Below, piece by piece: positions 28,501 to 35,912 of a DNA stretch of 64,000 nucleotides. The stretch spans positions 45,128 to 109,127 of the forward strand of contig NZ_PDUD01000019.1 in the NCBI RefSeq assembly GCF_002646595.1, read 5' to 3'. A program made the translations under genes and the position numbers. The notes beneath the pieces are model-generated. The model was not told the origin of the DNA. It worked only from the letters and a program-made list of their open reading frames with translations, and did no database searches. This stretch comes from Flavilitoribacter nigricans DSM 23189 = NBRC 102662. Lineage in GTDB: Bacteria; Bacteroidota; Bacteroidia; Chitinophagales; Saprospiraceae. Position 1 is the first letter of the stretch; every line of letters starts with the position of its first letter.

Positions 28501-28936
28501 CCGGCCCGTTCCCAATGGCCGTTGCGTTCTTCGGTATAGCCGGAGCCTCCATGGACCGGATCAGCTCGGCGGAAGACAATACGATCTGCCGTCCTTTAAC
28601 GACATAGCGGGTGGAAGTACCGGAAAAGACCTTTTCCAGCACCGGCATGATCAGTTGATCATCGGCCGTGATCTGCACCCGCCGATCGACATCTACGATC
28701 TTCGGGCTGTACAAAAAGAAAAATTCGCTTTGGTCTTCAATTGCCTTCAGTACCTGCGCTACCGGAACATTATCCAGATCGAGGTTGAGGCGGGTCGACT
28801 GGGCGTAGGTATCCGCCGCCCAGATCTGTAAGACCGATCCCAAAATGAGTAAAGTGGTTAGTTTCATAATTCGGAAGGCTTTACTAGGCACGATAGGGTA
28901 ATGTTTCCTATCTTGCCTGATAGAATTTTTTTCCAT
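25571..28936 (-). CDS. SusC-like TonB-dependent transducer with STN domain
   Basis: The 1121-residue protein has an N-terminal extension, a signal sequence (MKLTTLLILGSVLQIWAADT, possibly starting at the ATG at 28867), an STN domain at about 50-130 (LDLDNVPVAQVLKAIEDQSEF), a CarboxypepD-like domain at about 150-235, a plug beginning LEEIVVVGYGTQKKSDVTGS and a barrel. The STN domain contacts FecR-type anti-sigma factors in the periplasm, so substrate occupancy would be signalled to the FecR/ECF pair encoded just upstream (84 bp). This makes it self-inducing, unlike the first SusC of the locus. Confidence 0.95.
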   Translation of the reverse strand: MEKNSIRQDRKHYPIVPSKAFRIMKLTTLLILGSVLQIWAADTYAQSTRLNLDLDNVPVAQVLKAIEDQSEFFFLYSPKIVDVDRRVQITADDQLIMPVLEKVFSGTSTRYVVKGRQIVLSSAELIRSMEAPAIPKNATAIGNGPGGGDFEVRGVVKDDEDMPLIGVNILEKGTGRGTITDLDGNYTITVTNGNAVLQFSYTGYISREVPVGNRQIIDLILEPDIASLEEIVVVGYGTQKKSDVTGSLVSTRMDKFEDLPNYNVLQALQGSVPGLSVRNPDRPGEDPGILIRGTNSLSAGNGPLVVVDGIIFNGSLNHFDNNDIASVDVLKDASAAAIYGSRAANGVILITTKGGTSEKPTFNFNTSHGVSDPVYLVDVLDGPGYIQKILDFREASGLEADPNNITDYLSPTETENYLNGKTINWQDETIQTGMSHNYHLDVSGRTDKTNYYLAGTLFSQDGIVPNDNFQRLALKANFSNDITDWYTIKFNTAFSSLDYSGIAAELNYTYGLSPYGSYWEDEARGIYQELPHEDPLGVHPLLNTLHDDVDIRNSFLGTVSSQLEFPFIPGLSWTLNYSTNLRNRKFNQFFSGNSLAGRTANGRASKYYSEALDWTFDNFLTYKRTFGSRHSVHATLLYSREAQRIETSELNGNDLFTQQLGFHGLDIAAVQTINSGYSDQNSVAIMGRLNYSFDNRYALTATMRRDGYSGFGRGNKYANFPSLGLSWTISNEEFMKESPVDILKLRISFGRNGNQAVGRYQSLARIGNSQYVFGNTTVPTTYSTSLANTALGWETTEVINGGLDFGILSGRLRGNIDVYTSNTYNLLLQRSIPETSGFNSVFTNLGKVHNHGVEIALNSTNIRPDHQDWSWETGFTFSLNRNRIEGLTGIDADNDGIEDDDISNSWFIGHPVNVYFGYQTDGIYQIGDEIPDGFQAGEYRLKDTDGVDGLTADDRVILGSSLPNYTFAISNTVRYKNFSLYVLINSIQGGGKENYYVGNNIRMYNVNGRFSTWSERFNVQDVPYWTPNNPSNVYPIVNYVPSRSHPVLEDRSFIRLQDVSLSYRFDEELLTRLGVQSLRLYVSGKNLHTWTKWSGYDPENASTVGQFPMLRTFTMGADLRF

Positions 28937-29020
28937 TAGTTAGTATGATTTGTAGATGATTCGAATTTGCCGTCATACGACTAAGCAATGGCAGATAGGT
29001 GTTGCCGCACTTATCTGCCT

Positions 29021-30076
29021 TTATTTTTGGCTAATCAGCACTTTCATTTTGCTGTAGCTTCCATCCGGTTGTTGTTCTCTTGGGATAATTTCGTAGGCGA
29101 TGGGGGTCGCCAGTTCCATCAGTTCCAGGATCTGGGGTAAGGTTTCGGAACTGAAGGTGGCGGTATAGGTATACTTGGATAATTCGGGGTCTTCGAGGGT
29201 GAAATCTACATTGAACCAGCGGCTCAAACGATTGATCACTTCGTCGAAGGTATCGTTGTCAAAAATGAGCCTATTACTTCTCCAGGCGACGTATTTGTCG
29301 GGGCTTACTTTAGCGGGGATCAGCCGTTGGGCCCTTTTCTGGAAGATGAGGTGTTCATCGGGCTGCATCTGGTAAAGCGTATGGGGACCGTCGCGCAATT
29401 CCTGCCGGATATCCACCCGCCCCTCCACCAGGGTGACTTCGAGTGTGGTATCTTCCGGATAGGCCAACACGTTGAACTCGGTACCGACCGCCACGACCTG
29501 CAGTTGTCCGGATCTCACCCTAAACGGTTTTCGGGGATTGGAGGTGACCTCAAAATAGGCTTCTCCTTCCAGCTCGACCTCCCGTTGCCCGGGGCGAAAT
29601 CGCCGGGGATACTTCAGGCTACTGCCGTGGTTGAGCCAGACGATACTGCCGTCCGGCAAATTGAATTGGGTCTTCGAACCGATCGGGGTTTCGATCGAGA
29701 TCCACTCTGCATCCGCGCCCCCCTGAAACAGGAGTTCGCCCCGAAGGTAACTCAGCAGCAACACCGCCAGCACCGGCACAAACAGGATAGCTGCCGCCCG
29801 CATCAGTTGCCGGATGATTAACCGTTGAAAGGGCTGCTTCAATCCTTTTTCACCGGTCCGGTCGGATAAATTGATCTGGTGATGCAATCGGTCCAGCATG
29901 CGTTCAAAATCCACATCGGACGGTTCTTCCCTCCATTGAAACTGTTCCCAGCTCTCCCGCATGATCTGCTTTCCGTCGGCAGTACCGGCTTTTTCCCGAA
30001 ACCAGCGGAGCACCTCCTCCAGCTCGGCCAGTTCGCATTCATTCCGGATGTATTTATTGAGTAGCTTGGAATTCAT
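29021..30076 (-). CDS. FecR-family anti-sigma factor
   Basis: The 351-residue protein has a cytoplasmic N-terminal part (about 1-85) that would bind the sigma factor, one membrane span at about 92-111 (AAAILFVPVLAVLLLSYL), a periplasmic FecR domain (about 130-230, TPIGSKTQFNLPDGSIVWLNHGSSLKYP and EGEAYFEV) and a C-terminal DUF4974-type STN-like domain (about 265-345). It relays the state of the STN-type SusC to the ECF sigma factor. The 261-bp gap before it (30077-30337) shows only an A/T homopolymer stretch near 30231-30250. Confidence 0.94.
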   Translation of the reverse strand: MNSKLLNKYIRNECELAELEEVLRWFREKAGTADGKQIMRESWEQFQWREEPSDVDFERMLDRLHHQINLSDRTGEKGLKQPFQRLIIRQLMRAAAILFVPVLAVLLLSYLRGELLFQGGADAEWISIETPIGSKTQFNLPDGSIVWLNHGSSLKYPRRFRPGQREVELEGEAYFEVTSNPRKPFRVRSGQLQVVAVGTEFNVLAYPEDTTLEVTLVEGRVDIRQELRDGPHTLYQMQPDEHLIFQKRAQRLIPAKVSPDKYVAWRSNRLIFDNDTFDEVINRLSRWFNVDFTLEDPELSKYTYTATFSSETLPQILELMELATPIAYEIIPREQQPDGSYSKMKVLISQK

Positions 30077-30337
30077 TTCCTGTTAATCGACTGTTGTGAT
30101 TAGACCGTCCTGATAAGTTCGATGGTCCAATTGCTTTTAGCTGGTTCTGAATTAGGACCGTTACCCCCCATCGTGTCATCGAACTACCAGTAATACGCGC
30201 AAGCAATCGCATACCACCACCCAAACCGCATTTTTTTTTATTTTTTTTTGAAAAGCGAAATCTTGTGTGGAAATAAATGGAAAGACAAAAGAAATAGCTT
30301 CATCCCGGCGACGGCCAAAATGCTTCTATCCGGAGAC

Positions 30338-30928
30338 TCAAAAGAACAGAGAAATGAAGAGCAATACCTTCAGGGAATGATGGTCGGTCAGGCGGGAGCG
30401 AATAAATTTCAGGGCCCGTCCCATGTGATTTTCCACCGTATTGATGGAAATGTTCAGGGCTTCGGCGATCTCCGCGTGGGTCATACCTTCTTCCCGGCTC
30501 AACCGAAAAACTTCCTGCTGGCGGGCCGGCAACTGATCCACAATGGAATTTACCTGATCCTGCAATTCCCGCCACTCCAGCTCGTCGACGGAAGAATCCG
30601 CTACCCGGGGGATCTGGATAGACTGCACATAGTCGATGTATTTCTTTTCACTCGACCGCTTGCGCAGTAAACTCACCACGGTATTGTAGGTAATCGTAAA
30701 AAGATAGGAGTCAAAAGAGGTATGGAGGTCAATCTTTTCCCGGTTTTTCCAAAGCTTCAGAAAAACCTCCTGCACAATCCCTTCGGCATCTTTTTGGCTT
30801 TTCACCAGATTCAGGGCGAAGCCGAACAAACGGGAGGCATAAGCGCGATAAATATCATCAAAGGCTGAAATGTCGCTGTTCTTCAACCTGGAAATTATCG
30901 CTCGTCTTTTTGCTTCCGTCTGATCCAT
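30338..30928 (-). CDS. ECF RNA polymerase sigma-70 factor
   Basis: The 196-residue protein shows sigma region 2 (FDDIYRAYASRLFGFALNLVKSQKDAEGIVQEVFLKLW, about 22-60) and region 4 (LPARQQEVFRLSREEGMTHAEIAEALNISINTVENHMGRAL, about 135-175), the classic Bacteroidota ECF type linked to FecR and SusC. It probably drives the FecR-SusC-SusD-sulfatase unit downstream. The C-terminal tail KVLLFISLFF is unusually hydrophobic for a sigma factor. Confidence 0.94.
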   Translation of the reverse strand: MDQTEAKRRAIISRLKNSDISAFDDIYRAYASRLFGFALNLVKSQKDAEGIVQEVFLKLWKNREKIDLHTSFDSYLFTITYNTVVSLLRKRSSEKKYIDYVQSIQIPRVADSSVDELEWRELQDQVNSIVDQLPARQQEVFRLSREEGMTHAEIAEALNISINTVENHMGRALKFIRSRLTDHHSLKVLLFISLFF

Positions 30929-31009
30929 ATATCATTCCTGCTTCTGGCAGTAAGACTTTCTAAAATTAATGGAAAAAATTTATCCGCCACGGATTAGACG
31001 AGAAAAAAA

Positions 31010-31058
31010 TGTGTTACCACTTGCATTACCTAGAATTTCTAAGTATCATTGTAACACA
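31010..31058. promoter_or_regulatory. Candidate PadR operator (nested inverted repeats)
   Basis: TGTGTTAC (31010-31017) and GTAACACA (31051-31058) form perfect 8-bp arms. Between them lies the smaller palindrome TAGAATTTCTA (31031-31041), with nearly the same centre. The block ends 16 bp before the PadR start codon. PadR proteins often bind spaced TGT/ACA inverted repeats and repress their own operon, so this is a plausible autoregulatory site. Confidence 0.5.
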
Positions 31059-31074
31059 CTAAGAACTTCTATGC

Positions 31075-31422
31075 ATGAAAAGCTATTCCAAGGACCTGAT
31101 CGCCGCTTCCACGATCCCCATTGTATTGTCTATTCTTCAAAGGGGGGATAACTATGGCTACCGCATTATCAAGGAAGTGCAGACGATTTCCGGAGGCGAA
31201 CTGAACTGGAAAGAAGGCTCGCTCTATCCGGTGCTGGCCAAACTGGAACAGAACGGCCTGATCACTTCCTACAAGAAGAAGGAGAACGGCCGGACGCGCA
31301 AATACTACGCTATTCATCAGGACGGGATTAAGTTCCTCGCCGATGTAAAGAACGAATGGTCATCCATCAACCAAATCCTGGCAAAACTATGGAACATCCA
31401 ACCGAATTTGACCTTCAGCTAG
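31075..31422 (+). CDS. PadR-family transcriptional regulator
   Basis: The 115-residue protein is a compact winged-helix PadR (ILSILQRGDNYGYRIIKEVQ, then EGSLYPVLAKLEQNGLI and the wing GRTRKYYAI). The short C terminus fits the small PadR-s2 type that dimerises through one helix. Its last 34 bp overlap the start of the first of three paralogous membrane protein genes, so it is translationally coupled with them and likely controls them, through the inverted repeats upstream. Confidence 0.92.
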   Translation: MKSYSKDLIAASTIPIVLSILQRGDNYGYRIIKEVQTISGGELNWKEGSLYPVLAKLEQNGLITSYKKKENGRTRKYYAIHQDGIKFLADVKNEWSSINQILAKLWNIQPNLTFS

Positions 31423-31988
31423 CGATCAATAACTTCATCCGGGAAATTGATCGGAGGCAGGTCTTCGATCGCGACCAACTCGATGAATTGTACGATCATT
31501 TTACCGAAGAGACCGCTTCGCTTACTGCCCTCGGGCTGAATGAGCGGGAAGCCTTTACCGTCAGTAAACTTCGCTTCGGAGAAGCCGCGGTCATCCGACG
31601 GGAATACGAGCGGGTGCAGCCCGTTGACGGTGCGGGCCAAAAGATCATTTTCGGTTTTATGGGCTTCTTTATGATCGGTTTCGGGTATTCCCTGGTCAGC
31701 GCTGCCCACCAGTTGGTTACCAGCTTATACCGGCGTTTCGGCGAGACCCGGGAAATGCTATTCCTCTTCCTGGATTATTTTTTGAGTTTCCTGATCATGG
31801 GCGGCTTGCTGACCTACATCGTCTACCGGCTGCGAACGAAGCCCTATTTTACCCGGCTGGAACTGTTTGCCATTCCTCTGCTCGGATTTTTTATGAACTT
31901 TTCCGGGAACCGGTTCCTGTTGCAACTGGCGGTGCTGCTCACGTATATCCTGATCTACCGGGAACGCAAGACCTTGATCCCGGCCTGA
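31389..31988 (+). CDS. Permease-prefix-domain membrane protein, one membrane module
   Basis: The ATG at 31389 overlaps the PadR gene by 34 bp. The 199-residue protein has an N-terminal cytoplasmic helical prefix domain (residues about 1-75, with QLDELYDHFTEETASL and the AFTVSKLRFGEAAVIRREYERVQP close) and about four membrane spans ending in YILIYRERKTL. The prefix domain is usually found in front of FtsX/MacB-type ABC permeases, but here no permease domain follows. The membrane part matches the repeated module seen twice in each of the next two paralogs. Function is unknown. Confidence 0.8.
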   Translation: MEHPTEFDLQLAINNFIREIDRRQVFDRDQLDELYDHFTEETASLTALGLNEREAFTVSKLRFGEAAVIRREYERVQPVDGAGQKIIFGFMGFFMIGFGYSLVSAAHQLVTSLYRRFGETREMLFLFLDYFLSFLIMGGLLTYIVYRLRTKPYFTRLELFAIPLLGFFMNFSGNRFLLQLAVLLTYILIYRERKTLIPA

Positions 31989-32074
31989 AGCGTCCGGAAT
32001 TTATCACTAATTGCCGCCGGTGATCTCGGTATGAACAGTTCATCCGGCCTGCGCGCCTCAAAATCCACCAACTT

Positions 32075-33202
32075 ATGCATACGCCCGATCATTTCAATTT
32101 ATCGGAAGCCATTGAGCAATACCTGTCGCGGATCGATCGGTACCAATTGCTCAGCTATGGACAACGGGAAGAATTGCTCGACCACCTGCTTACAGAAACG
32201 GAGGAACTGCAGGCGGCGGGCTGGAGTGAGCAACAGGCCTTCTCGATCGCAATTGAGCAGTTCGGGTCTTCCGAGCTGATCAGTCGGGAATACGAGCAGA
32301 TCAGGCCGTTCTTTAACATTCGCAAAGCGGCCATCGCTGCCTCCCTGCTCGTATTTTGTTTTATGTTTCTCGTGGGCCTCCTTTACGCGCTCTCTCTGGG
32401 ATCAACACTGATTGCCAAACAGTTCTATCTGATGCCTCCATTTACCACTTATCTGGATCTTTCTCTGAAAGTCGTGATCCTGGGCACGATCGCGTGGTAC
32501 GTGCGGCGGCGGTTCCGGGCACAGCAGCCGTTACGCTCCTGGGAAGCGGCATTGATCCCGGTACTTGGCCTCGTTTCTCCCTTCGTCATTTCCTACTGTC
32601 TTTTTTACCAGGGTTACGTCAATCTGAAAGTATTGCTCACGGGTCATTACACCAGTTTTTATCTGCTCATCTTTTTGATGCTGGCGGCACTCATCGGCGG
32701 CTACCGGGAAATCTTCAAATTACAACAGCCCGGGCGAGGCTTAGATCCGATGGCAAACGGCGACCGGAAGGCCCGGGCCGGGATCATTGTGACCTTCTTT
32801 TTCGCTTTCGCCATATTCAGCCTTATCAATGCCGTATCCAGTTTTTCGATGTGGCTTTCTTATCTCAGCTTGCTGGAAACCGGCTGGGTACAAATGCTGG
32901 ATCTGGTCCTTAAACTGATGCTGTTGGGCGGCGTGCTGGCCGTTGTGGCTTCTCGCATACAACGACAAGCCGGATTTAAAAGGTACGAACTGCTGTTGGT
33001 GCCACTCTTGGGTGCGGCCGGTCCCTTTATTTCGGAATATTTGCTGCTGGGGGTTGCCGCGCTCGGCAAATTCGACCGGGTATTCTTCGGTACAATTAAC
33101 TATAACTCGAAGATCGTACTCGGCATCGTCTTCATAGCCATAATTGCCACCACTTACCTGCTGATGTACCGGGAACGGAAACAGATCAGGACCACGGCTT
33201 AG
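32075..33202 (+). CDS. Permease-prefix-domain membrane protein, two membrane modules
   Basis: The 375-residue paralog has the same prefix domain (REELLDHLLTETEELQAAGW, IAIEQFGSSELISREYEQIRP) followed by two copies of a membrane module: the first has YLDLSLKVVILGTIAWYVRR and AALIPVLGLVSPF; the second has LDLVLKLMLLGGVLAVVASR and ELLLVPLLGAAGPFISEYLL. It ends in YLLMYRERKQI, as the shorter paralog does in YILIYRERKTL. Total is about eight spans. It has no recognised enzymatic motif. It is separated by 86 bp from its upstream paralog on the same strand. Confidence 0.75.
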   Translation: MHTPDHFNLSEAIEQYLSRIDRYQLLSYGQREELLDHLLTETEELQAAGWSEQQAFSIAIEQFGSSELISREYEQIRPFFNIRKAAIAASLLVFCFMFLVGLLYALSLGSTLIAKQFYLMPPFTTYLDLSLKVVILGTIAWYVRRRFRAQQPLRSWEAALIPVLGLVSPFVISYCLFYQGYVNLKVLLTGHYTSFYLLIFLMLAALIGGYREIFKLQQPGRGLDPMANGDRKARAGIIVTFFFAFAIFSLINAVSSFSMWLSYLSLLETGWVQMLDLVLKLMLLGGVLAVVASRIQRQAGFKRYELLLVPLLGAAGPFISEYLLLGVAALGKFDRVFFGTINYNSKIVLGIVFIAIIATTYLLMYRERKQIRTTA

Positions 33203-33261
33203 ACCGATAGACTTACATCACCAAAGATCCGGCTCTGCCGGAAACTGTAAAATATCCCAAT

Positions 33262-34395
33262 ATGCACCATCCGGATCAGTTCAACCTCCATCATGCCATC
33301 GCCCACTACATCGATGAGATCAACAATGGTGACCTGCTGCGCGGGGAGGAATACGACGAGCTTTTTGATCACCTGCTCTCGGATACAGAAGCACTGATGG
33401 AGGACGGATTGTCGGCCAGAGAAGCATTTACCCTGAGTACGGACCGGTTCGGTTCCACCGGGCTGATCCGCCAGGAATACGAGAGAGCCAAACCGTTCGC
33501 CAGCCTCAAGAGCCGGATCGTGACCGGCATGATGCTCTTTTTCACCGTACTCCTGCTTATTGGGCTGACCGAACACCTGACCATCCTCAACTTCCTCATC
33601 GGAGACCATTTTCACTGGAGCGCCCGAACCGGACGGATCTTTGATTTTGGATTGAAGGCGCTGCTGCTTGGCGGTTTTGCCGCTTATTTTACTTACCGCT
33701 TAAAAAACTACCCCTACTTCTGCCGTTTGGAACTGTGGTTACTTCCCCTGCTCGGGGGCGTGCTCCCCTACCTCCTGGCACGATTATGGCCGTTGGTGCA
33801 GGGTCCGTCGGGGTTGTACACTTACCAGAAAGATATGCTGTCCGGAATGCTTTCCAATTCGAAAATAATGGCTCCCGCCGGTGTTTTGATCCTGATTGTC
33901 GTTCATTACCTGCGCCGATACAAGGATCGTGACCGTCGGGCCGTTTCCCGAACCGGGTCCAGGCAGTCGGTTGTTTTCATGTTCTTCTTCTATTTGCTGG
34001 TAATTCAGGCGGGTATTAAAATCATGAGCTTCGTTTCCTTTTACGGTGGGCAGTGGATGGGGCTGACGGAAACCGGCATCTCCAATTTTGATCTGATCCT
34101 GAAATGTCTGTTCGTAGATGGGATGGCGATCTTTTTGTTCCTGAAACGGAAAAAGCCGCAAATGTTCGGCCGGCGGGAGAACTGGATGCTGCCGTTGCTG
34201 GCAATGATCCTTTTCCCTATCGTGGATTATATGTACGTCATTTTAAGCATCATGGATCCGATGACCCGAAAATTTATGCGCACTTTCGTAACCAATTCTT
34301 ATATGATCAATGCGTTCGCTCTGCTATTACTATTGATCCTGACATTTGTGATGGTCGCCCAGGAACAGCGCCGTTTAACCAAGGGATTAGGCTGA
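33262..34395 (+). CDS. Permease-prefix-domain membrane protein, two membrane modules
   Basis: The 377-residue third paralog has the prefix domain (EYDELFDHLLSDTEALMEDG, LSTDRFGSTGLIRQEYERAKP), then a module with FDFGLKALLLGGFAAYFTYRL and LELWLLPLLGGVLPYL, then a second with FDLILKCLFVDGMAIFLFLKR and NWMLPLLAMILFPIVDYMY. Order, spacing and shared prefix indicate tandem gene duplication plus internal duplication of the membrane module. The second module of this paralog has diverged most (GG replaced by VDG). It ends 32 bp before the tandem hairpin array. Confidence 0.75.
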   Translation: MHHPDQFNLHHAIAHYIDEINNGDLLRGEEYDELFDHLLSDTEALMEDGLSAREAFTLSTDRFGSTGLIRQEYERAKPFASLKSRIVTGMMLFFTVLLLIGLTEHLTILNFLIGDHFHWSARTGRIFDFGLKALLLGGFAAYFTYRLKNYPYFCRLELWLLPLLGGVLPYLLARLWPLVQGPSGLYTYQKDMLSGMLSNSKIMAPAGVLILIVVHYLRRYKDRDRRAVSRTGSRQSVVFMFFFYLLVIQAGIKIMSFVSFYGGQWMGLTETGISNFDLILKCLFVDGMAIFLFLKRKKPQMFGRRENWMLPLLAMILFPIVDYMYVILSIMDPMTRKFMRTFVTNSYMINAFALLLLLILTFVMVAQEQRRLTKGLG

Positions 34396-34426
34396 CCGGT
34401 GGGTTTTCCATTCTGAGGATATAGAA

Positions 34427-35280
34427 CGGTGCGCTGCACCTTTTTTTGATCGTTTTATTCGTAGGAAGGATTCACCAGGCAAATCAATGTAATGAACATC
34501 GTCCCTCATGGTTTCCTCAATGTGAAAATACAGGAAGGTGCAGCGTAGCGTCCTATTTATCATGCCCAAGAACGGTGCGCTGCACCTGAATAAACGCCCG
34601 TCTGCGCCGGGCTGGAGAGAGGTCGGTGCGCTGCACCTTTTATTGATCTTTTTTTGGAAAGGAGGATTCACCAGGCAAATCAATGTAATGAACATCGTCC
34701 CTCATGGTTTCCACAATGTGAAAATACAGAAAGCTACAGCGTAGCGCCCTATTTATCATGACCAAGAACGGTGCGCTGCACCTGAAAAAACGCCCGCCTT
34801 CGCCGGGCTGGAGAGAGGTCGGTGCGCTGCACCTTTTTTTGATCTTTTTTTGGAAAGGAGGATTCACCAGGCAAATCAATGTAATGAACATCGTCCCTCA
34901 TGGTTTCCACAATGTGAAAATACAGAAAGCTACAGCGTAGCGCCCTATTTATCATGACCAAGAACGGTGCGCTGCACCTGGATAAACGCCCGTCTGCGCC
35001 GGGCTGGAGAGAGGTCGGTGCGCTGCACCTTTTTTTGATCGATTTATTGGGAGGGAGAATCCACCAGGCAAACCAATGAAAAAACATCGTCCCTCATGGT
35101 TTCCACAATGTAAAAATACAGGAAGGTGCAGCGCACCGTACTATCTCCAGCCCGAAGGGATGGTGATAGAATAAGCTACAGCGTAGCGTCCTATTTATTA
35201 TGCCCCAGAACGGTGCGCTGCACCTGGATAAACGCCCGTCTGCGCTGGGATGGTGATAGATGAAGCTACAGCGTAGCGCC
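34427..35280. repeat. Tandem array of 196-bp units with conserved small hairpins
   Basis: Landmark copies of GGTGCGCTGCACC followed by a T-run start at 34428, 34625, 34821 and 35017, that is 197, 196 and 196 bp apart; degenerate partial copies continue to 35280. Each unit has that hairpin twice, plus a stem such as GCTACAGCGTAGC (34733, 34929, 35175, 35265) and a conserved block around ATTCACCAGGCAAATCAATG. Stems vary with compensation: GGTGC-AGC-GCACC (35125) versus GCTAC-AGC-GTAGC. The unit length is not a multiple of three, so open frames through it shift between copies and are not genes. It fills the 885-bp gap between the third membrane paralog and the rhodanese. Confidence 0.9.
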
Positions 35281-35676
35281 CTATCCCTCATCCAGGCAGG
35301 AATCCTCATTGATCAGTGAATCCATTCCAAATTGGTCAATCCAGGCGTTCAGTCCGCCGTTTAGGTTGAACACCCGGGAGAAACCGCCATTCTGCATGAG
35401 CGTACAGGTACGGATACTGCGCCGACCGGAGCGGCAATACACAAAATAAGTCTGCTGGGGATCGAGGTGTTCGATCTGCTCCCAGAAATCCGGTGCCAGA
35501 TAATCGACATTGATGGCCCCGGGGATCTTGCCCTGCGCCACTTCCGAAGCTTTCCGGCAATCGATCAGAATACCGTCCGACTGGTTTTCCACCGCGGTAT
35601 GAAATTCCTCCGGTTCCAGATTATTCAACTGACTTTTTAGCAGCTCCCACCGGCTCATTTTATTTTTCTTTTGCAT
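35281..35676 (-). CDS. Single-domain rhodanese
   Basis: The 131-residue protein has one rhodanese domain with the active-site loop CRSGRRS preceded by YFVY, the IDCRKASEVAQGKIPGA substrate-entry segment and the NLNGGLNAWIDQFG end. Such proteins carry sulfane sulfur as a cysteine persulfide. The ATG at 35676 is chosen because upstream in-frame residues are not rhodanese-like; a second ATG at 35658 is also possible. The stop codon lies directly against the last hairpin copy of the tandem array. It may supply persulfide to the sulfur operon at 38-44 kb, but they are not adjacent. Confidence 0.88.
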   Translation of the reverse strand: MQKKNKMSRWELLKSQLNNLEPEEFHTAVENQSDGILIDCRKASEVAQGKIPGAINVDYLAPDFWEQIEHLDPQQTYFVYCRSGRRSIRTCTLMQNGGFSRVFNLNGGLNAWIDQFGMDSLINEDSCLDEG

Positions 35677-35912
35677 AGGGTATTCCAAAAATAGGCTCCG
35701 AATAAGGCAGGATCCGGAGATCTGCTTTGTTCGGAGCCGTATTAGCAACAACTTCAGAGCCATCCGTGCAAATTTTTATCCGCCCGGATTGCTATTTACA
35801 AATAAGCAGGTTTTATTTTGGAAAGACTGTGATCCAGGTCACGTAGGAAGCAACCTTTTTTTGTTTATCCGCATCCTTTGAAGAGAATTGTTAAGTGTAA
35901 GTGCCGCCGACT

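Noticed and set aside
34427..35280. Tandem array considered as a CRISPR array
   Set aside because: Units are ~196 bp and nearly identical throughout, without 20-40-bp repeats alternating with unique spacers, and no cas gene is near.
34387..35309. Several short open frames on both strands within the tandem array, with repeated peptide segments
   Set aside because: The unit is 196-197 bp, not a multiple of three, so the frame shifts at each copy. The repeated peptides arise from the DNA repeat and are not conserved proteins.
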